From contig CAJUPW010000014.1 in assembly GCA_910588635.1 (NCBI GenBank), positions 1 to 64,000 of the forward strand: a stretch of 64,000 bases of DNA. The letters are read 5' to 3'. The position numbers and the translations under genes are program-made. The DNA comes from an uncultured Oscillospiraceae bacterium. Lineage in GTDB: Bacteria > Bacillota > Clostridia > Oscillospirales > Oscillospiraceae. Below the pieces are notes generated by a model. The model was not told the DNA's origin and did not search any database. It saw only the letters and a list, made by a program, of their open reading frames with translations. This document shows, piece after piece, positions 27,752-35,653 of this stretch (the stretch's first letter is position 1; the number at the start of each line of letters is the position of its first letter).

Positions 27752-28939
27752 TCACAGCCCGGCCGCGATATCCAGGATGCGCAGGGCGGCCGCCTCCTTA
27801 GACATGAGGGGCAGCTCCTCCTCGCCCGTCCGGGTAATGACGGTCATCACGTTGGTGTCGGTGCCGAAGCCCGCTCCCGCCACCTTTAAATTGTTGGCGC
27901 AGATCATGTCCAAATGCTTCTTCTCCAGCTTGGCCCGGCTGTTTTCCACCATGTTTTGGGTCTCCATGGAGAAGCCGCACAGTACCTGACCCGGCCGGCG
28001 GCGCTCCCCCAGATACTTCAAAATGTCCTGGGTGCGCTTCAGGGGGATGGACAGGTCGGCGTCCGTCTTTTTCAGCTTGTCGTCGGCGTACCCCTCCGGG
28101 GTGTAGTCGGCCACGGCGGCGGCCTTGAAGATGAAGTCGGCCCAGTCCCGGCGGGCGGCCACCGCCTCAAACATGTCCTGAGCGGAGACCACGTCCACCA
28201 CCTCCACGAAGGGGGGCGGGGCAATGGAACAGGGGCCGGAAATCAGGACCACCTCCGCCCCTCGGAGCATGGCCATTCTGGCGATGGCGCAGCCCATCTT
28301 CCCGGTGGAGTGGTTGGTGAGATACCGCACCGGGTCCAGGGCCTCCTGGGTGGGACCGGCGGTGACCAGCACACGCCTGCCGGCCAGATCGTGGGGGAGA
28401 GCGATGGCCCGGAGGATGTGCTGGAGCAGGTCCTCCGGCTCGGGCAGCTTGCCCGGACCCACCGCTCCGCAGGCCAGCCGGCCGGAGGCGGGGGCGATCA
28501 CCTCCCAGCCGTACCGGCGGAGAGCGTCCAGATTGTCCTGAGTGACGGGGTTTTCAAACATTTTGGTGTTCATGGCCGGGGCGGCGAGCTTGGGACAGGC
28601 GCAGGCCAGCACCGTGGTGGTGAGCATGTCGTCGGCCAGACCGTGGGCCAGTTTGGCGCACATGTTGGCCGTAGCCGGGGCGATGATGACCAGGTCCGTC
28701 CGGTCAGCCAGGGCGATGTGCTCCACCTGGTGGCTGAAATTCCGGTCGAAGGTGTCCACCATACACCGGGTTCCCGTGAGCTGCTCAAAGGTGAGGGGGG
28801 CGATGAACTGAGTGGCGTGGGCGGTCATAATTACCTCCACACTGGCGTGCTGTTTGACCAGCGCCGAGGCCAGCGCCGCCGCCTTGTAGGCGGCAATCCC
28901 CCCAGTCACACCCAACAGAACGGTTTTTCCCTTCAGCAT
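27752..28939 (-). CDS. coaBC: bifunctional phosphopantothenoylcysteine decarboxylase / phosphopantothenate-cysteine ligase
   Basis: CoaBC performs two steps of coenzyme A synthesis. The 395-residue protein has the N-terminal flavodoxin-like CoaC domain (GVTGGIAAYKAAALAS, HIALADRTDLVIIAPATANMCAKLAHGLADD, PAMNTKMFENP) and the C-terminal CoaB domain (VTAGPTQEALDPVRYLTNHSTGKMG, KAAAVADYTPEG, KLKKTD). It is complete. A short AT-rich gap with the promoter of the esterase operon lies downstream; no own terminator is obvious. Confidence 0.96.
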   Translation of the reverse strand: MLKGKTVLLGVTGGIAAYKAAALASALVKQHASVEVIMTAHATQFIAPLTFEQLTGTRCMVDTFDRNFSHQVEHIALADRTDLVIIAPATANMCAKLAHGLADDMLTTTVLACACPKLAAPAMNTKMFENPVTQDNLDALRRYGWEVIAPASGRLACGAVGPGKLPEPEDLLQHILRAIALPHDLAGRRVLVTAGPTQEALDPVRYLTNHSTGKMGCAIARMAMLRGAEVVLISGPCSIAPPPFVEVVDVVSAQDMFEAVAARRDWADFIFKAAAVADYTPEGYADDKLKKTDADLSIPLKRTQDILKYLGERRRPGQVLCGFSMETQNMVENSRAKLEKKHLDMICANNLKVAGAGFGTDTNVMTVITRTGEEELPLMSKEAAALRILDIAAGL

Positions 28940-29003
28940 AGCGGTATCCTCCTTTTTTCTCCTATTATACCTTGACTGCCTCCCGCTGTAAAGCGCGGGC
29001 GCG

Positions 29004-29036
29004 AAAAAACCGCGGCGCCTCCAGGGGGCGCCGCGG
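29004..29036 (-). terminator. terminator of the rubrerythrin gene
   Basis: On the minus strand, CCGCGGCGCC / GGCGCCGCGG closes a short loop and is followed by TTTTTT. Confidence 0.85.
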
Positions 29037-29049
29037 CTGCTTGATATGC

Positions 29050-29586
29050 TTAATAGTTCTCGGCCTTGAGCTGGAAATAGGACTGGGGATGGGCGCAGAC
29101 GGGGCAGACATCAGGGGCCTTGGGGCCTACATGGATGTGGCCGCAGTTGGAGCACTGCCAGATCATGTCACCGTCCCTGGAAAAGACCAGGCCGCCCTCT
29201 ACGTTGGACAGAAGCTTGCGGTAGCGCTCCTCGTGCTCCTTTTCGATCTTGCCCACCTCCTCAAAGAGGTAGGCGATGTCGGCAAAACCCTCCTCCCGGG
29301 CCTCCTGAGCCATTTTGGCGTACATGTCAGTCCACTCGTAGTTCTCGCCCTGGGCGGCGGCCTCCAGGTTCTCGGCGGTGGTGCCGACGCCCCCCAGCAG
29401 CTTGAACCAGATCTCGGCGTGCTCCTTCTCGTTGGCGGCGGTCTCCTCGAAAATCTTGGATATCTGGACATAGCCGTCCTTCTTGGCCTTGGAGGCGAAG
29501 TAGGTGTATTTGTTCCGGGCCTGGCTCTCACCGGCAAAGGCGGTCCACAGGTTTTGCTCGGTCTTGCTCCCTTTCAGTTCAGGCAT
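29050..29586 (-). CDS. rbr: rubrerythrin
   Basis: Rubrerythrin reduces hydrogen peroxide in anaerobes. The 178-residue protein has a four-helix diiron domain (ExxARNKY near 21-27, EKEHAEIW near 53, [13 protein letters not shown] near 108-120) and a C-terminal rubredoxin-like iron site, CSNCGH ... CPVCAHP. It stands alone, with a strong promoter and a palindrome at the start of transcription, which suggests repression by a Fur/PerR-type regulator. Confidence 0.95.
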   Translation of the reverse strand: MPELKGSKTEQNLWTAFAGESQARNKYTYFASKAKKDGYVQISKIFEETAANEKEHAEIWFKLLGGVGTTAENLEAAAQGENYEWTDMYAKMAQEAREEGFADIAYLFEEVGKIEKEHEERYRKLLSNVEGGLVFSRDGDMIWQCSNCGHIHVGPKAPDVCPVCAHPQSYFQLKAENY

Positions 29587-29603
29587 GGTATAGTCCCCAC
29601 TTT

Positions 29604-29628
29604 CTTAATAGTAATTATTTGCATTAAG
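29604..29628 (-). promoter_or_regulatory. possible operator (PerR/Fur-like box) of rubrerythrin
   Basis: A 25-bp imperfect AT-rich palindrome with arms CTTAAT / ATTAAG lies immediately downstream of the expected transcription start. The match to the known PerR box is only partial. Confidence 0.35.
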
Positions 29629-29637
29629 GATGAGGAC

Positions 29638-29666
29638 ATTATATCAGCAGAACTGCGGTTTGTCAA
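29638..29666 (-). promoter_or_regulatory. promoter of rubrerythrin
   Basis: On the minus strand, consensus TTGACA (29666-29661) and TATAAT (29643-29638) are exactly 17 bp apart. This is the strongest promoter match in the window. Confidence 0.85.
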
Positions 29667-29696
29667 TGGGGAAGAAAGAAATATTTTCAAACAAGG

Positions 29697-30137
29697 CTAG
29701 TCCTCGCCCCGGAAGCGGCGCAGCCCCTGATTGAGGACGGCGGTATCCCGTTTCGCGTTCAGCCAGAGGGCGTACCACATGGCCGCCAGGCCATACTCCA
29801 GAAAGAGGGCCAGCAGCAGCCCGCCCCACAGAGGGATGCCGGGAAACCAGTTCAGCCCCCAGGCGCAGCCGATGAAAATCACATTGGCCAGCAAGGCCCA
29901 GAGGGCCACACGCTTTTTCCCGACCGCCAGGGTTTTTCCGTGGGGGAAGAGGGCGGTCTCTGCGCAGGCAAAGGCGAAGCAGGACAGCAGCATTTCCAAA
30001 AGAATGATGGTATCTACCGTCCGGCTTCCCAACAGGGCGTTGACCAGCCCCTTGGAAAAGACGGCGGCGGAAAAGTACAGGCCCATACGGTATTTGGTGT
30101 TGACTCCCCAGAGATAAAATCGGTTGAATTGTTCCAT
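29697..30137 (-). CDS. DUF3021-type membrane protein
   Basis: The 146-residue protein has four hydrophobic segments, the arrangement of DUF3021 proteins, which are regularly encoded after a LytTR regulator. It begins MEQFNRFYLWG at 30137, with GGAGCG upstream; upstream in-frame codons overlap the regulator. It lies 13 bp after the LytTR gene. Probably it modulates the regulator at the membrane, as proposed for similar pairs, but this is inference. Confidence 0.75.
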   Translation of the reverse strand: MEQFNRFYLWGVNTKYRMGLYFSAAVFSKGLVNALLGSRTVDTIILLEMLLSCFAFACAETALFPHGKTLAVGKKRVALWALLANVIFIGCAWGLNWFPGIPLWGGLLLALFLEYGLAAMWYALWLNAKRDTAVLNQGLRRFRGED

Positions 30138-30150
30138 ATTCGCTCCTTTC

Positions 30151-30588
30151 TCACAGTCCCAGCCGCTCCCGCAGAAGCGGGGCATAGCGGCGGGATACAA
30201 TCAGCTTCTCCCCGGTCTCCAGGGTGGCCTCGATTCGTCCGCCCCCCTGACTGACCAGACTGCGGATGCGGTGGAGGTTGACCACCGACGACTTTCCGGC
30301 CCGGAAGAAACCCAGGGAGCCGTAGCGGCTCTCCAGCTCTCCCAGACCCAGGGCGGTCTGGTAGACGGTCTGGCCGGTGTAGACAAATACCCGGTCGTCC
30401 ACGGTCTCGCAGTAGACCACCTCGCCGGGAGAGAGGAGGGTGGTCTGCCGGCTGTCGTCCCAGACGCACAGCCGCCGGAGACCGGAGCACAGCAGGGACA
30501 GCACCCCCAGCATTTCCTCGTCCAGGTCCGGGCAGCGCAGGATGACCTCATTCTCCGCCGCTTCGGCGTGTTCCACTGTGATCTTCAT
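30151..30588 (-). CDS. LytTR DNA-binding domain regulator
   Basis: The 145-residue protein consists of a short N-terminal region (about 1-45) and a LytTR domain with EVVYCETVDDRVFVYT, the turn FFRAGKSSVVNLHRIRSL and a C-terminal GEKLIVSRRYAPLLRERL. There is no receiver domain, so it is not a classical response regulator. The start MKITVEH at 30588 follows AGGAGG. It forms a two-gene unit with the DUF3021 membrane protein. Confidence 0.9.
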   Translation of the reverse strand: MKITVEHAEAAENEVILRCPDLDEEMLGVLSLLCSGLRRLCVWDDSRQTTLLSPGEVVYCETVDDRVFVYTGQTVYQTALGLGELESRYGSLGFFRAGKSSVVNLHRIRSLVSQGGGRIEATLETGEKLIVSRRYAPLLRERLGL

Positions 30589-30613
30589 AGGCGTGTACCT
30601 CCTATCCATAGAC

Positions 30614-30642
30614 AGCGTATCAGAAGCGGCGGGAAATAGCAA
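30614..30642 (-). promoter_or_regulatory. possible promoter of the LytTR/DUF3021 pair
   Basis: On the minus strand, TTGCTA (30642-30637) and TACGCT (30619-30614) are 17 bp apart with an extended TGA. The -10 is a weak match. Confidence 0.4.
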
Positions 30643-30654
30643 GGGCCGTACCCC

Positions 30655-30815
30655 CAGGGTGCGCTTTTAAGGAGGTGAGATGCAGCCGAGGCCTCCCCGG
30701 AGGGGAGCCTCAGCCGTATGCGAGAACTCTGATGAACCATAACATACCAAAGCCCCACAAATAGCCGATCCGGCATTCGGCCGGTAAGACCCGTCTTTTG
30801 ATGCCGGCGGATATT
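30655..30815 (+). other. candidate structured leader or small RNA
   Basis: Between divergent genes lies a block with several nested pairings: GAGGC...TCCC / GGGA...GCCTC (30689-30712), an outer GCA/TGC closure, and CCGGCAT / ATGCCGG (30770-30807) around an internal hairpin. It carries a perfect AAGGAGGTGA before a short open frame (30680-30742). I cannot match it to a named riboswitch. No clear promoter was found on its upstream side. Confidence 0.4.
30680..30742 (+). CDS. possible 20-residue peptide
   Basis: An ATG preceded by AAGGAGGTGAG at ideal spacing opens a frame of 20 codons rich in Arg and Pro at first (MQPRPPRRGA) and acidic at its end, with TAA at 30740-30742. It could be a leader peptide or an accident of the structured region, since its codons overlie the hairpin. 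Confidence 0.3.
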   Translation: MQPRPPRRGASAVCENSDEP

Positions 30816-30819
30816 TATT

Positions 30820-30848
30820 TTTCCCTCCGATCTGTCGATAACTATAAT
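30820..30848 (+). promoter_or_regulatory. possible promoter of the 913-residue protein gene
   Basis: TATAAT (30843-30848) is a consensus -10; the best -35 at 17 bp is the poor TTTCCC (30820-30825). Confidence 0.4.
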
Positions 30849-30889
30849 AAATAGGACGGCGAGTCCGGAAGATGACGGGAGGATTTCAA

Positions 30890-33631
30890 ATGGGTGAGCT
30901 GACAATCCGTACAGACAGGAGGTTTCCCGCTGTCCGCGGCCAGGGGACGGCCAAAGGGGAGAAAACAGGCGGCGGCGCTGCGGCTTCGGGAACGGCAAAG
31001 GCCGCCTTTACAGCGCCGGAAATGCTGGAACAGCTGACCCGGACAGACAGCCGGGCGTTCCGTCAGGCCCGGGAGGCCCTCCGCGGACTCCAGAACGGGG
31101 AGGGGGCGCTGGCCGAGCTGGAGGACAGCCTGAATCGCCTGGGGGAGCTGGCCCGCCGGGCCGCCGGGGGCGGGACGGCCGACCGGGAGGCCCTTCAGAG
31201 TGAGCTGGAGCGGCTCCAGAAGGAGGTAGAGCGTATCCTGGACACCGGGATATCCCTCCTCCCGGAGAGCGGCGAGGCGGGAGCCGGAGACCGGCTGGCC
31301 GCCCTCTACCTGGGCGCGGTCATCGCTGGTGGCGGCGAGCTGCCCGCGCAGATCAGCCCGGAACAGGCCCTGGAGGGGCTGAAGCTGCTGCTGGCCAAGG
31401 TGGCGGAGGGCATGGACCCAGACCAGGCGGTGGCTCTTTTGACCGAGGGACGGTTTACAAGCCTGGCGGAGTTCCAGACCTGGTTTGCCGGCGGAGAGAT
31501 TCCGGGGAACCTTCTGGACAGCCTGATTGTTCCCGGCGGGCTGTCCCTCGCGCTGCCTGATCTGTCCGCCTTGCTGCCCTTGCTGGAGCTGGGCGGGAAC
31601 GACCAGGAACTGATGACCCAGGTGCTCACCGCCTTGAAGAGCCTTTCGACCGGCCCGGAGGCGGCGCGGGCGGGCGGTGGAGAGGGGAGCGTCCCGGGCT
31701 CCGTCCCTGTCATGCGCGCGGGAGAATTTCAGGCGGCCGGGCGGGACCTGTCCGGCGTGTCCTTCCGGGCGGAGGACGGCCGGCTGACGGTGGGGGGCGG
31801 GTCGGACGTGACCCTCCGGGGGACGGAGCGCCAGGGGGGCGCGGTGGTGCTGGCCGGCTCGGGGACAGTGACCCTCCGGGACGTGCGGGCCGCCTCGCTG
31901 ACGGCCTCCGCTCCGGAGACCCGAATTTTCACCGCCGGCGAGACGGTGCTGGGAGAACTGCGGCTGGAGGCGGGGACCGTCCTCACGGTGGACGGGACCG
32001 GCCCGCTGCGGGTGAGCGCCTTCCAGGCCGAAGAGGGCGCCCTTCTTCGGCTGGCGGAGGGGGCGGCGGTCATACCGGGAAAACCGGGAGAGGAGCCGGC
32101 CGTGCTGACCGCGCCCGTGGTGCTGGAGGGGCCGGCCCTGCTGGCCGCCGTCCCACGGGCCGGTGTGCAAAGCGCCGGGGGAAAGGCGCTGGACCCCTTT
32201 GACGTCCTGTGGGAGAAGCTGCTCCCGGGCTGGACCGGCGTCACCTCGGCGGCGGTGGACGGCAGACAGGTCCGGACGGCCCTCTTGCGGGGGGACCCGG
32301 TACGGCTGTGGCTGACGAAGGGGGAACACGGATACGACATCCACGACCTGGTGCTCCAGGGGCGGGATGAGGCCGGCCGTCTCCAGACCCGGTATGCCTA
32401 CCTGATCTGGAACCAGGAGAAAAAGGCGTTTGAAGAGATAACCGTGTGCGACAATCCCTTTTCCGTCACCGGCGGCGAGCCGGGGCTGGACTGGGTATAC
32501 GAGGAGGGGACCAGGACTCTGCGTATCCTGTCAGATCGGGTGACTGCCGTCTCCGGCGGCGGCCGCGAGGGGGAGCCCTCCGGGCGGATTACCCTGGCCG
32601 ACGGCATCGGAACGGTGAGGCTGACCCTGGAGGGGGTGGTCTGCCGGACGGCGGCGGGCAGCGCCCTCCGCTTGGGCCGGGACAACGACGTGACGCTGCT
32701 CCTTCCGGACGGGACGGACAGCCGGTTTGAGAGCGGGCCGGGCTGCGCCGGCGTCTCTCTGGGGGAGGGCGCCAGCCTGCGGCTGGACCGGGCCGCCCTG
32801 GGGGAAAGCGGAAGGGGCAGCGAGGGAGCCCTCACCGCCGTCGGCGGCGAGGGCGGCGCGGGCATCGGCCGGGATGGCGGCAAAGGCCGGGACCGGACCA
32901 GCAGCATCCTCGTCCTGGGAGGACTGATTACGGCCTTTGGAGGATCCTCCGCCGCAGGCATCGGGGCCGGGCGGCACAGCGCCGTGGGGGCCATCACCAT
33001 TGCCGGAGGTACGGTGGTGTCTGCCGGCGGGACCGGCGGGGGCGCGGGCATCGGCGGGGCGCTGAACGCGCCGGCCGGGGATATCCAGATCAGGGGCGGC
33101 AGAGTCACAGCCAGGGCCGCCGGCCACGCCGCCGACATCGGGTCGGGGGTTCAGGGGGCTTGCGGCGATATCCTGATTACCGGCACGGCCAGGATTGTAA
33201 AAGCCGGCGGCATCGGGGCTTGCCCCCTGGGCGGCTGCGGAAGGGTGACGGTGTCCGGCGGCGCGGATATCGGCGAAGCCAGAATCGTCACCCAGGCGGA
33301 TGTCTCCCCGGAAGAGGAGACGCCGCCCCGGCTCCGGCTGACCCTGGAGGGCCTGGGGCTGGACCGGCTGCGGGTGCGGACCCTGGAGGAGGCCCAGAGG
33401 GCGGTGCCCGGCGTGGATAAGGCCTTGCGGCGGCTGGCCGCTTTGCGCCGGGTATACGGCGAGGTGTACGCCCGGGCGGAGCGGAGCGGCAGCCTCGAAA
33501 TCTGGCCAACCGCCGGGGAGCCGGTGCGGGACACCGGAGCGGCGGGGGAGCTGCTGGACGGCCTGAAGAGGTCCGCCCCCCAGGCCGTGAAGGCCCACGG
33601 CCGGCCGGGTGAGGCGGGACAGCTTCTTTAA
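30890..33631 (+). CDS. large unrecognised protein with flagellin-like coil and glycine-rich repeats
   Basis: The 913-residue protein has no signal peptide or membrane segment. Residues of about 60-115 (GALAELEDSLNRLGELARRA, then ADREALQSELERL and EVERIL) closely follow the D1 helix of flagellins. A helical and then beta-rich region follows (about 120-450). Residues of about 650-790 contain repeated units of GAGIG or AGIG with GGxVxAxGG, a pattern of right-handed beta-helix or carbohydrate-binding-like domains. The C-terminus is helical again. ATG at 30890 has GGGAGGA upstream; an earlier in-frame ATG overlaps that site. It is flanked by its own terminator. It may be exported as an adhesin or surface filament; function unknown. 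Confidence 0.8.
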   Translation: MGELTIRTDRRFPAVRGQGTAKGEKTGGGAAASGTAKAAFTAPEMLEQLTRTDSRAFRQAREALRGLQNGEGALAELEDSLNRLGELARRAAGGGTADREALQSELERLQKEVERILDTGISLLPESGEAGAGDRLAALYLGAVIAGGGELPAQISPEQALEGLKLLLAKVAEGMDPDQAVALLTEGRFTSLAEFQTWFAGGEIPGNLLDSLIVPGGLSLALPDLSALLPLLELGGNDQELMTQVLTALKSLSTGPEAARAGGGEGSVPGSVPVMRAGEFQAAGRDLSGVSFRAEDGRLTVGGGSDVTLRGTERQGGAVVLAGSGTVTLRDVRAASLTASAPETRIFTAGETVLGELRLEAGTVLTVDGTGPLRVSAFQAEEGALLRLAEGAAVIPGKPGEEPAVLTAPVVLEGPALLAAVPRAGVQSAGGKALDPFDVLWEKLLPGWTGVTSAAVDGRQVRTALLRGDPVRLWLTKGEHGYDIHDLVLQGRDEAGRLQTRYAYLIWNQEKKAFEEITVCDNPFSVTGGEPGLDWVYEEGTRTLRILSDRVTAVSGGGREGEPSGRITLADGIGTVRLTLEGVVCRTAAGSALRLGRDNDVTLLLPDGTDSRFESGPGCAGVSLGEGASLRLDRAALGESGRGSEGALTAVGGEGGAGIGRDGGKGRDRTSSILVLGGLITAFGGSSAAGIGAGRHSAVGAITIAGGTVVSAGGTGGGAGIGGALNAPAGDIQIRGGRVTARAAGHAADIGSGVQGACGDILITGTARIVKAGGIGACPLGGCGRVTVSGGADIGEARIVTQADVSPEEETPPRLRLTLEGLGLDRLRVRTLEEAQRAVPGVDKALRRLAALRRVYGEVYARAERSGSLEIWPTAGEPVRDTGAAGELLDGLKRSAPQAVKAHGRPGEAGQLL

Positions 33632-33670
33632 CGAAAAAACAGCCGTCTGGAAGCTCCAGGCGGCTGTTTT
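33632..33670. terminator. bidirectional terminator
   Basis: AAAAAACAGCCGTCTGG pairs with CCAGGCGGCTGTTTTTT (one mismatch-type G-T) around a 5-base loop. It lies between convergent genes and has T-runs on both strands. Confidence 0.88.
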
Positions 33671-33671
33671 T

Positions 33672-34346
33672 TCATGTATGAGACCACAGCTTGGGCAGCT
33701 TGGCGTAAAAATCCCCTCTGTCCTCCCAGACCAGGATCAGGCTGCCCCGCTCCACCCGGACACGGGCCTCCTGACCCAGGAACTGGTTGCTCACCCCCAG
33801 GGGGAAGTCGCCGGCAAGGGTATGGTTTTCCAGCGGATACTTCAATCCGGAGAGGTCCACCCCCTCCGCCGTGCCGCTGTTGCAGAACACCGACAGATAG
33901 CCCGCCATAGAGGCGGGGAAGGTCACCGCCATATTGTCCCGGATGCAGGTGGCGGCGGTCTTTTCCCCAGCCAGAAAGCCCTGAGCCCCGTGACGGGCCA
34001 GCCAGTCCAGAAGCTGGAGATTGCCCAGGGTGTGCTCCAGCCGGCCGCCCACGCCTCCCAGCAGGACAAAGCGGCGGTAGCCCAGCTCCAGGCCCTTGCG
34101 GATGGCGTAGACCATGTCGGTGTCGTCCTTTTCGGCGGGGAGCTGAATGACATTGGGGTGATTGGGCTTATGGCCCAGAGAGTCGAAGTCCCCCACCGCC
34201 AGGTCCGGGTTGACGCCGTAGGCCATCAGGGAGTCGAAGCCCCGGTCGGCGGCGATGACGTAGTCCCCGGGGACGGGGTAGGGGCGAAGGCCGGGAGTCA
34301 GGGACATGGCCCCCACGATGTAACAGATATTGAAAGCGGGGTTCAA
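33672..34346 (-). CDS. thiN: thiamine diphosphokinase
   Basis: The enzyme pyrophosphorylates thiamine to thiamine diphosphate with ATP. The 224-residue protein has AADRGFDSLMAYGVNPDLAVGDFDSL (substrate and metal site) near 40-65, EKDDTDMVYAI near 85, and LLGGVGGRLEHTLGN near 108-122, all characteristic of bacterial ThiN/TPK. I set the start at TTG 34346, since GGAGGTG lies 8 bases before it and the family normally begins only a few residues before CYIVGA. It has its own promoter and no thiamine genes nearby. Confidence 0.93.
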   Translation of the reverse strand: MNPAFNICYIVGAMSLTPGLRPYPVPGDYVIAADRGFDSLMAYGVNPDLAVGDFDSLGHKPNHPNVIQLPAEKDDTDMVYAIRKGLELGYRRFVLLGGVGGRLEHTLGNLQLLDWLARHGAQGFLAGEKTAATCIRDNMAVTFPASMAGYLSVFCNSGTAEGVDLSGLKYPLENHTLAGDFPLGVSNQFLGQEARVRVERGSLILVWEDRGDFYAKLPKLWSHT

Positions 34347-34383
34347 AACGATCACCTCCGTCAGCGCAGAAATTACTGCTTCC

Positions 34384-34412
34384 ATTATATACGGGAAGCT
34401 CCCTTTTGACAA
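34384..34412 (-). promoter_or_regulatory. promoter of thiN
   Basis: On the minus strand, TTGTCA (34412-34407) and TATAAT (34389-34384) are 17 bp apart. Confidence 0.72.
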
Positions 34413-34426
34413 GTGGGAAGTGGGTA

Positions 34427-34455
34427 TTGACTTCGCCCTGAAAACAGAATAGAAT
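34427..34455 (+). promoter_or_regulatory. promoter of the cysteine desulfurase gene
   Basis: TTGACT (34427-34432) and TAGAAT (34450-34455) are 17 bp apart, diverging from the thiN promoter. Confidence 0.72.
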
Positions 34456-34494
34456 AGCCGGTACTGACTACCTACGTTTGAGGAGGTGCGTCCC

Positions 34495-35634
34495 ATGTTT
34501 CATTATTTAGACAACGCGGCCACCACGCCGGTGCGGCCCGAAGCCGCCCAGGCGGCCCTGGAGGCCATGACCGGCGGCTGGGGCAACCCCTCCTCCCAGT
34601 ACGCCCTGGGGAAGCAGGCGGCGGAGCGGATGAAGAGCTGGCGCGCCGATTTGGCCGGGGCTCTGGGCTGTGAGGCCGGAGAGGTCTTTTTCACCTCCTG
34701 CGGCTCCGAGAGCGACAACTGGGCCGTTTTGGGGGCCTTGAACTTAAACCGCCGGGCGGGAAAGCACATCCTAACCACCGCCATCGAGCACGCCGCCGTG
34801 CTGGAGCCCATCAAGGCTTTGGAGCGGCAAGGGTATGAGGTCACTTATCTTCAGCCTGACCGCCGGGGGGAGATCGACCCCGCTCGGGCGGCGGCCGCCC
34901 TCCGTCCGGACACGGCTCTGGTGTCCATGATGCTGGTGAACAACGAGCTGGGGACCGTCCTGCCCGTGAAGGAGCTGTTCCGGGCCGTCAGAACGGCGGG
35001 CTGTCCCGCTCTGCTCCACTGCGACGCGGTCCAGGGCTTTTTAAAGGTGCCTTTCACCCCTGGAGAGCTGGGGGCGGACCTGCTTTCAGTGAGCGGGCAC
35101 AAGATTCACGCCCCCAAGGGGGTGGGGGCCCTGTATGTACGCAAGGGCCTGAAGCTGCCGCCCCTGATTCGGGGCGGGGGCCAGGAGGGGGGCTACCGCT
35201 CCGGCACCGAGGCCACCGGACAGATTGCCGCCTTTGCCGCCGCCGCGAGGCTGGGCGCCGCCTCCTTCCGGGAGGACGCCGCCCATATGGCGGAGCTGAA
35301 AGCCTATGCCATCGACCGGCTGGCCCAAGAGCTGCCGGAGGCGGAGGTCCTCGCCCGGAGCGGCGCGCCCCACATCCTGCCCGTTTCCCTGCCCGGCTAC
35401 AAGAGCGAGGTGGCAGTCCGATTTCTCAGCGACCGGGGGGTATATCTGTCCTCTGGCTCCGCCTGCCACCGGGGGAGGCCCAGCCACGTCTTTGCCGCGC
35501 TCAAGCTGCCCAAGCTGGTGCTGGACGGCGCTTTGCGGGTCAGCTTCTCCTATGATACGTCCAAGGAGGACGTAGACGCCCTCATAGACGGCCTGAAGGC
35601 CGCCAGGGAGGAGCTGTTTACAACGTTATCTTAA
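34495..35634 (+). CDS. cysteine desulfurase (NifS/IscS family, class V aminotransferase)
   Basis: The PLP enzyme takes sulfur from cysteine for Fe-S clusters or thio-modified tRNA. The 379-residue protein begins YLDNAATTPVRPEA and has the PLP lysine in SVSGHKIHAPKGVGA near 205, and the mobile-loop cysteine in SSGSACHRGRPS near 325. ATG at 34495 has AGGAGG upstream; a GTG nine bases earlier is too close. There is no thiI or iscU partner in this window; a MATE transporter follows by 19 bp. Confidence 0.93.
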   Translation: MFHYLDNAATTPVRPEAAQAALEAMTGGWGNPSSQYALGKQAAERMKSWRADLAGALGCEAGEVFFTSCGSESDNWAVLGALNLNRRAGKHILTTAIEHAAVLEPIKALERQGYEVTYLQPDRRGEIDPARAAAALRPDTALVSMMLVNNELGTVLPVKELFRAVRTAGCPALLHCDAVQGFLKVPFTPGELGADLLSVSGHKIHAPKGVGALYVRKGLKLPPLIRGGGQEGGYRSGTEATGQIAAFAAAARLGAASFREDAAHMAELKAYAIDRLAQELPEAEVLARSGAPHILPVSLPGYKSEVAVRFLSDRGVYLSSGSACHRGRPSHVFAALKLPKLVLDGALRVSFSYDTSKEDVDALIDGLKAAREELFTTLS

Positions 35635-35653
35635 AAAGAAGGAGCATTTTCTC

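Noticed and set aside
30729..30735. CTGATGA, suggesting a hammerhead ribozyme core
   Set aside because: There is no GAAA partner at the required distance and the three stems cannot be drawn.
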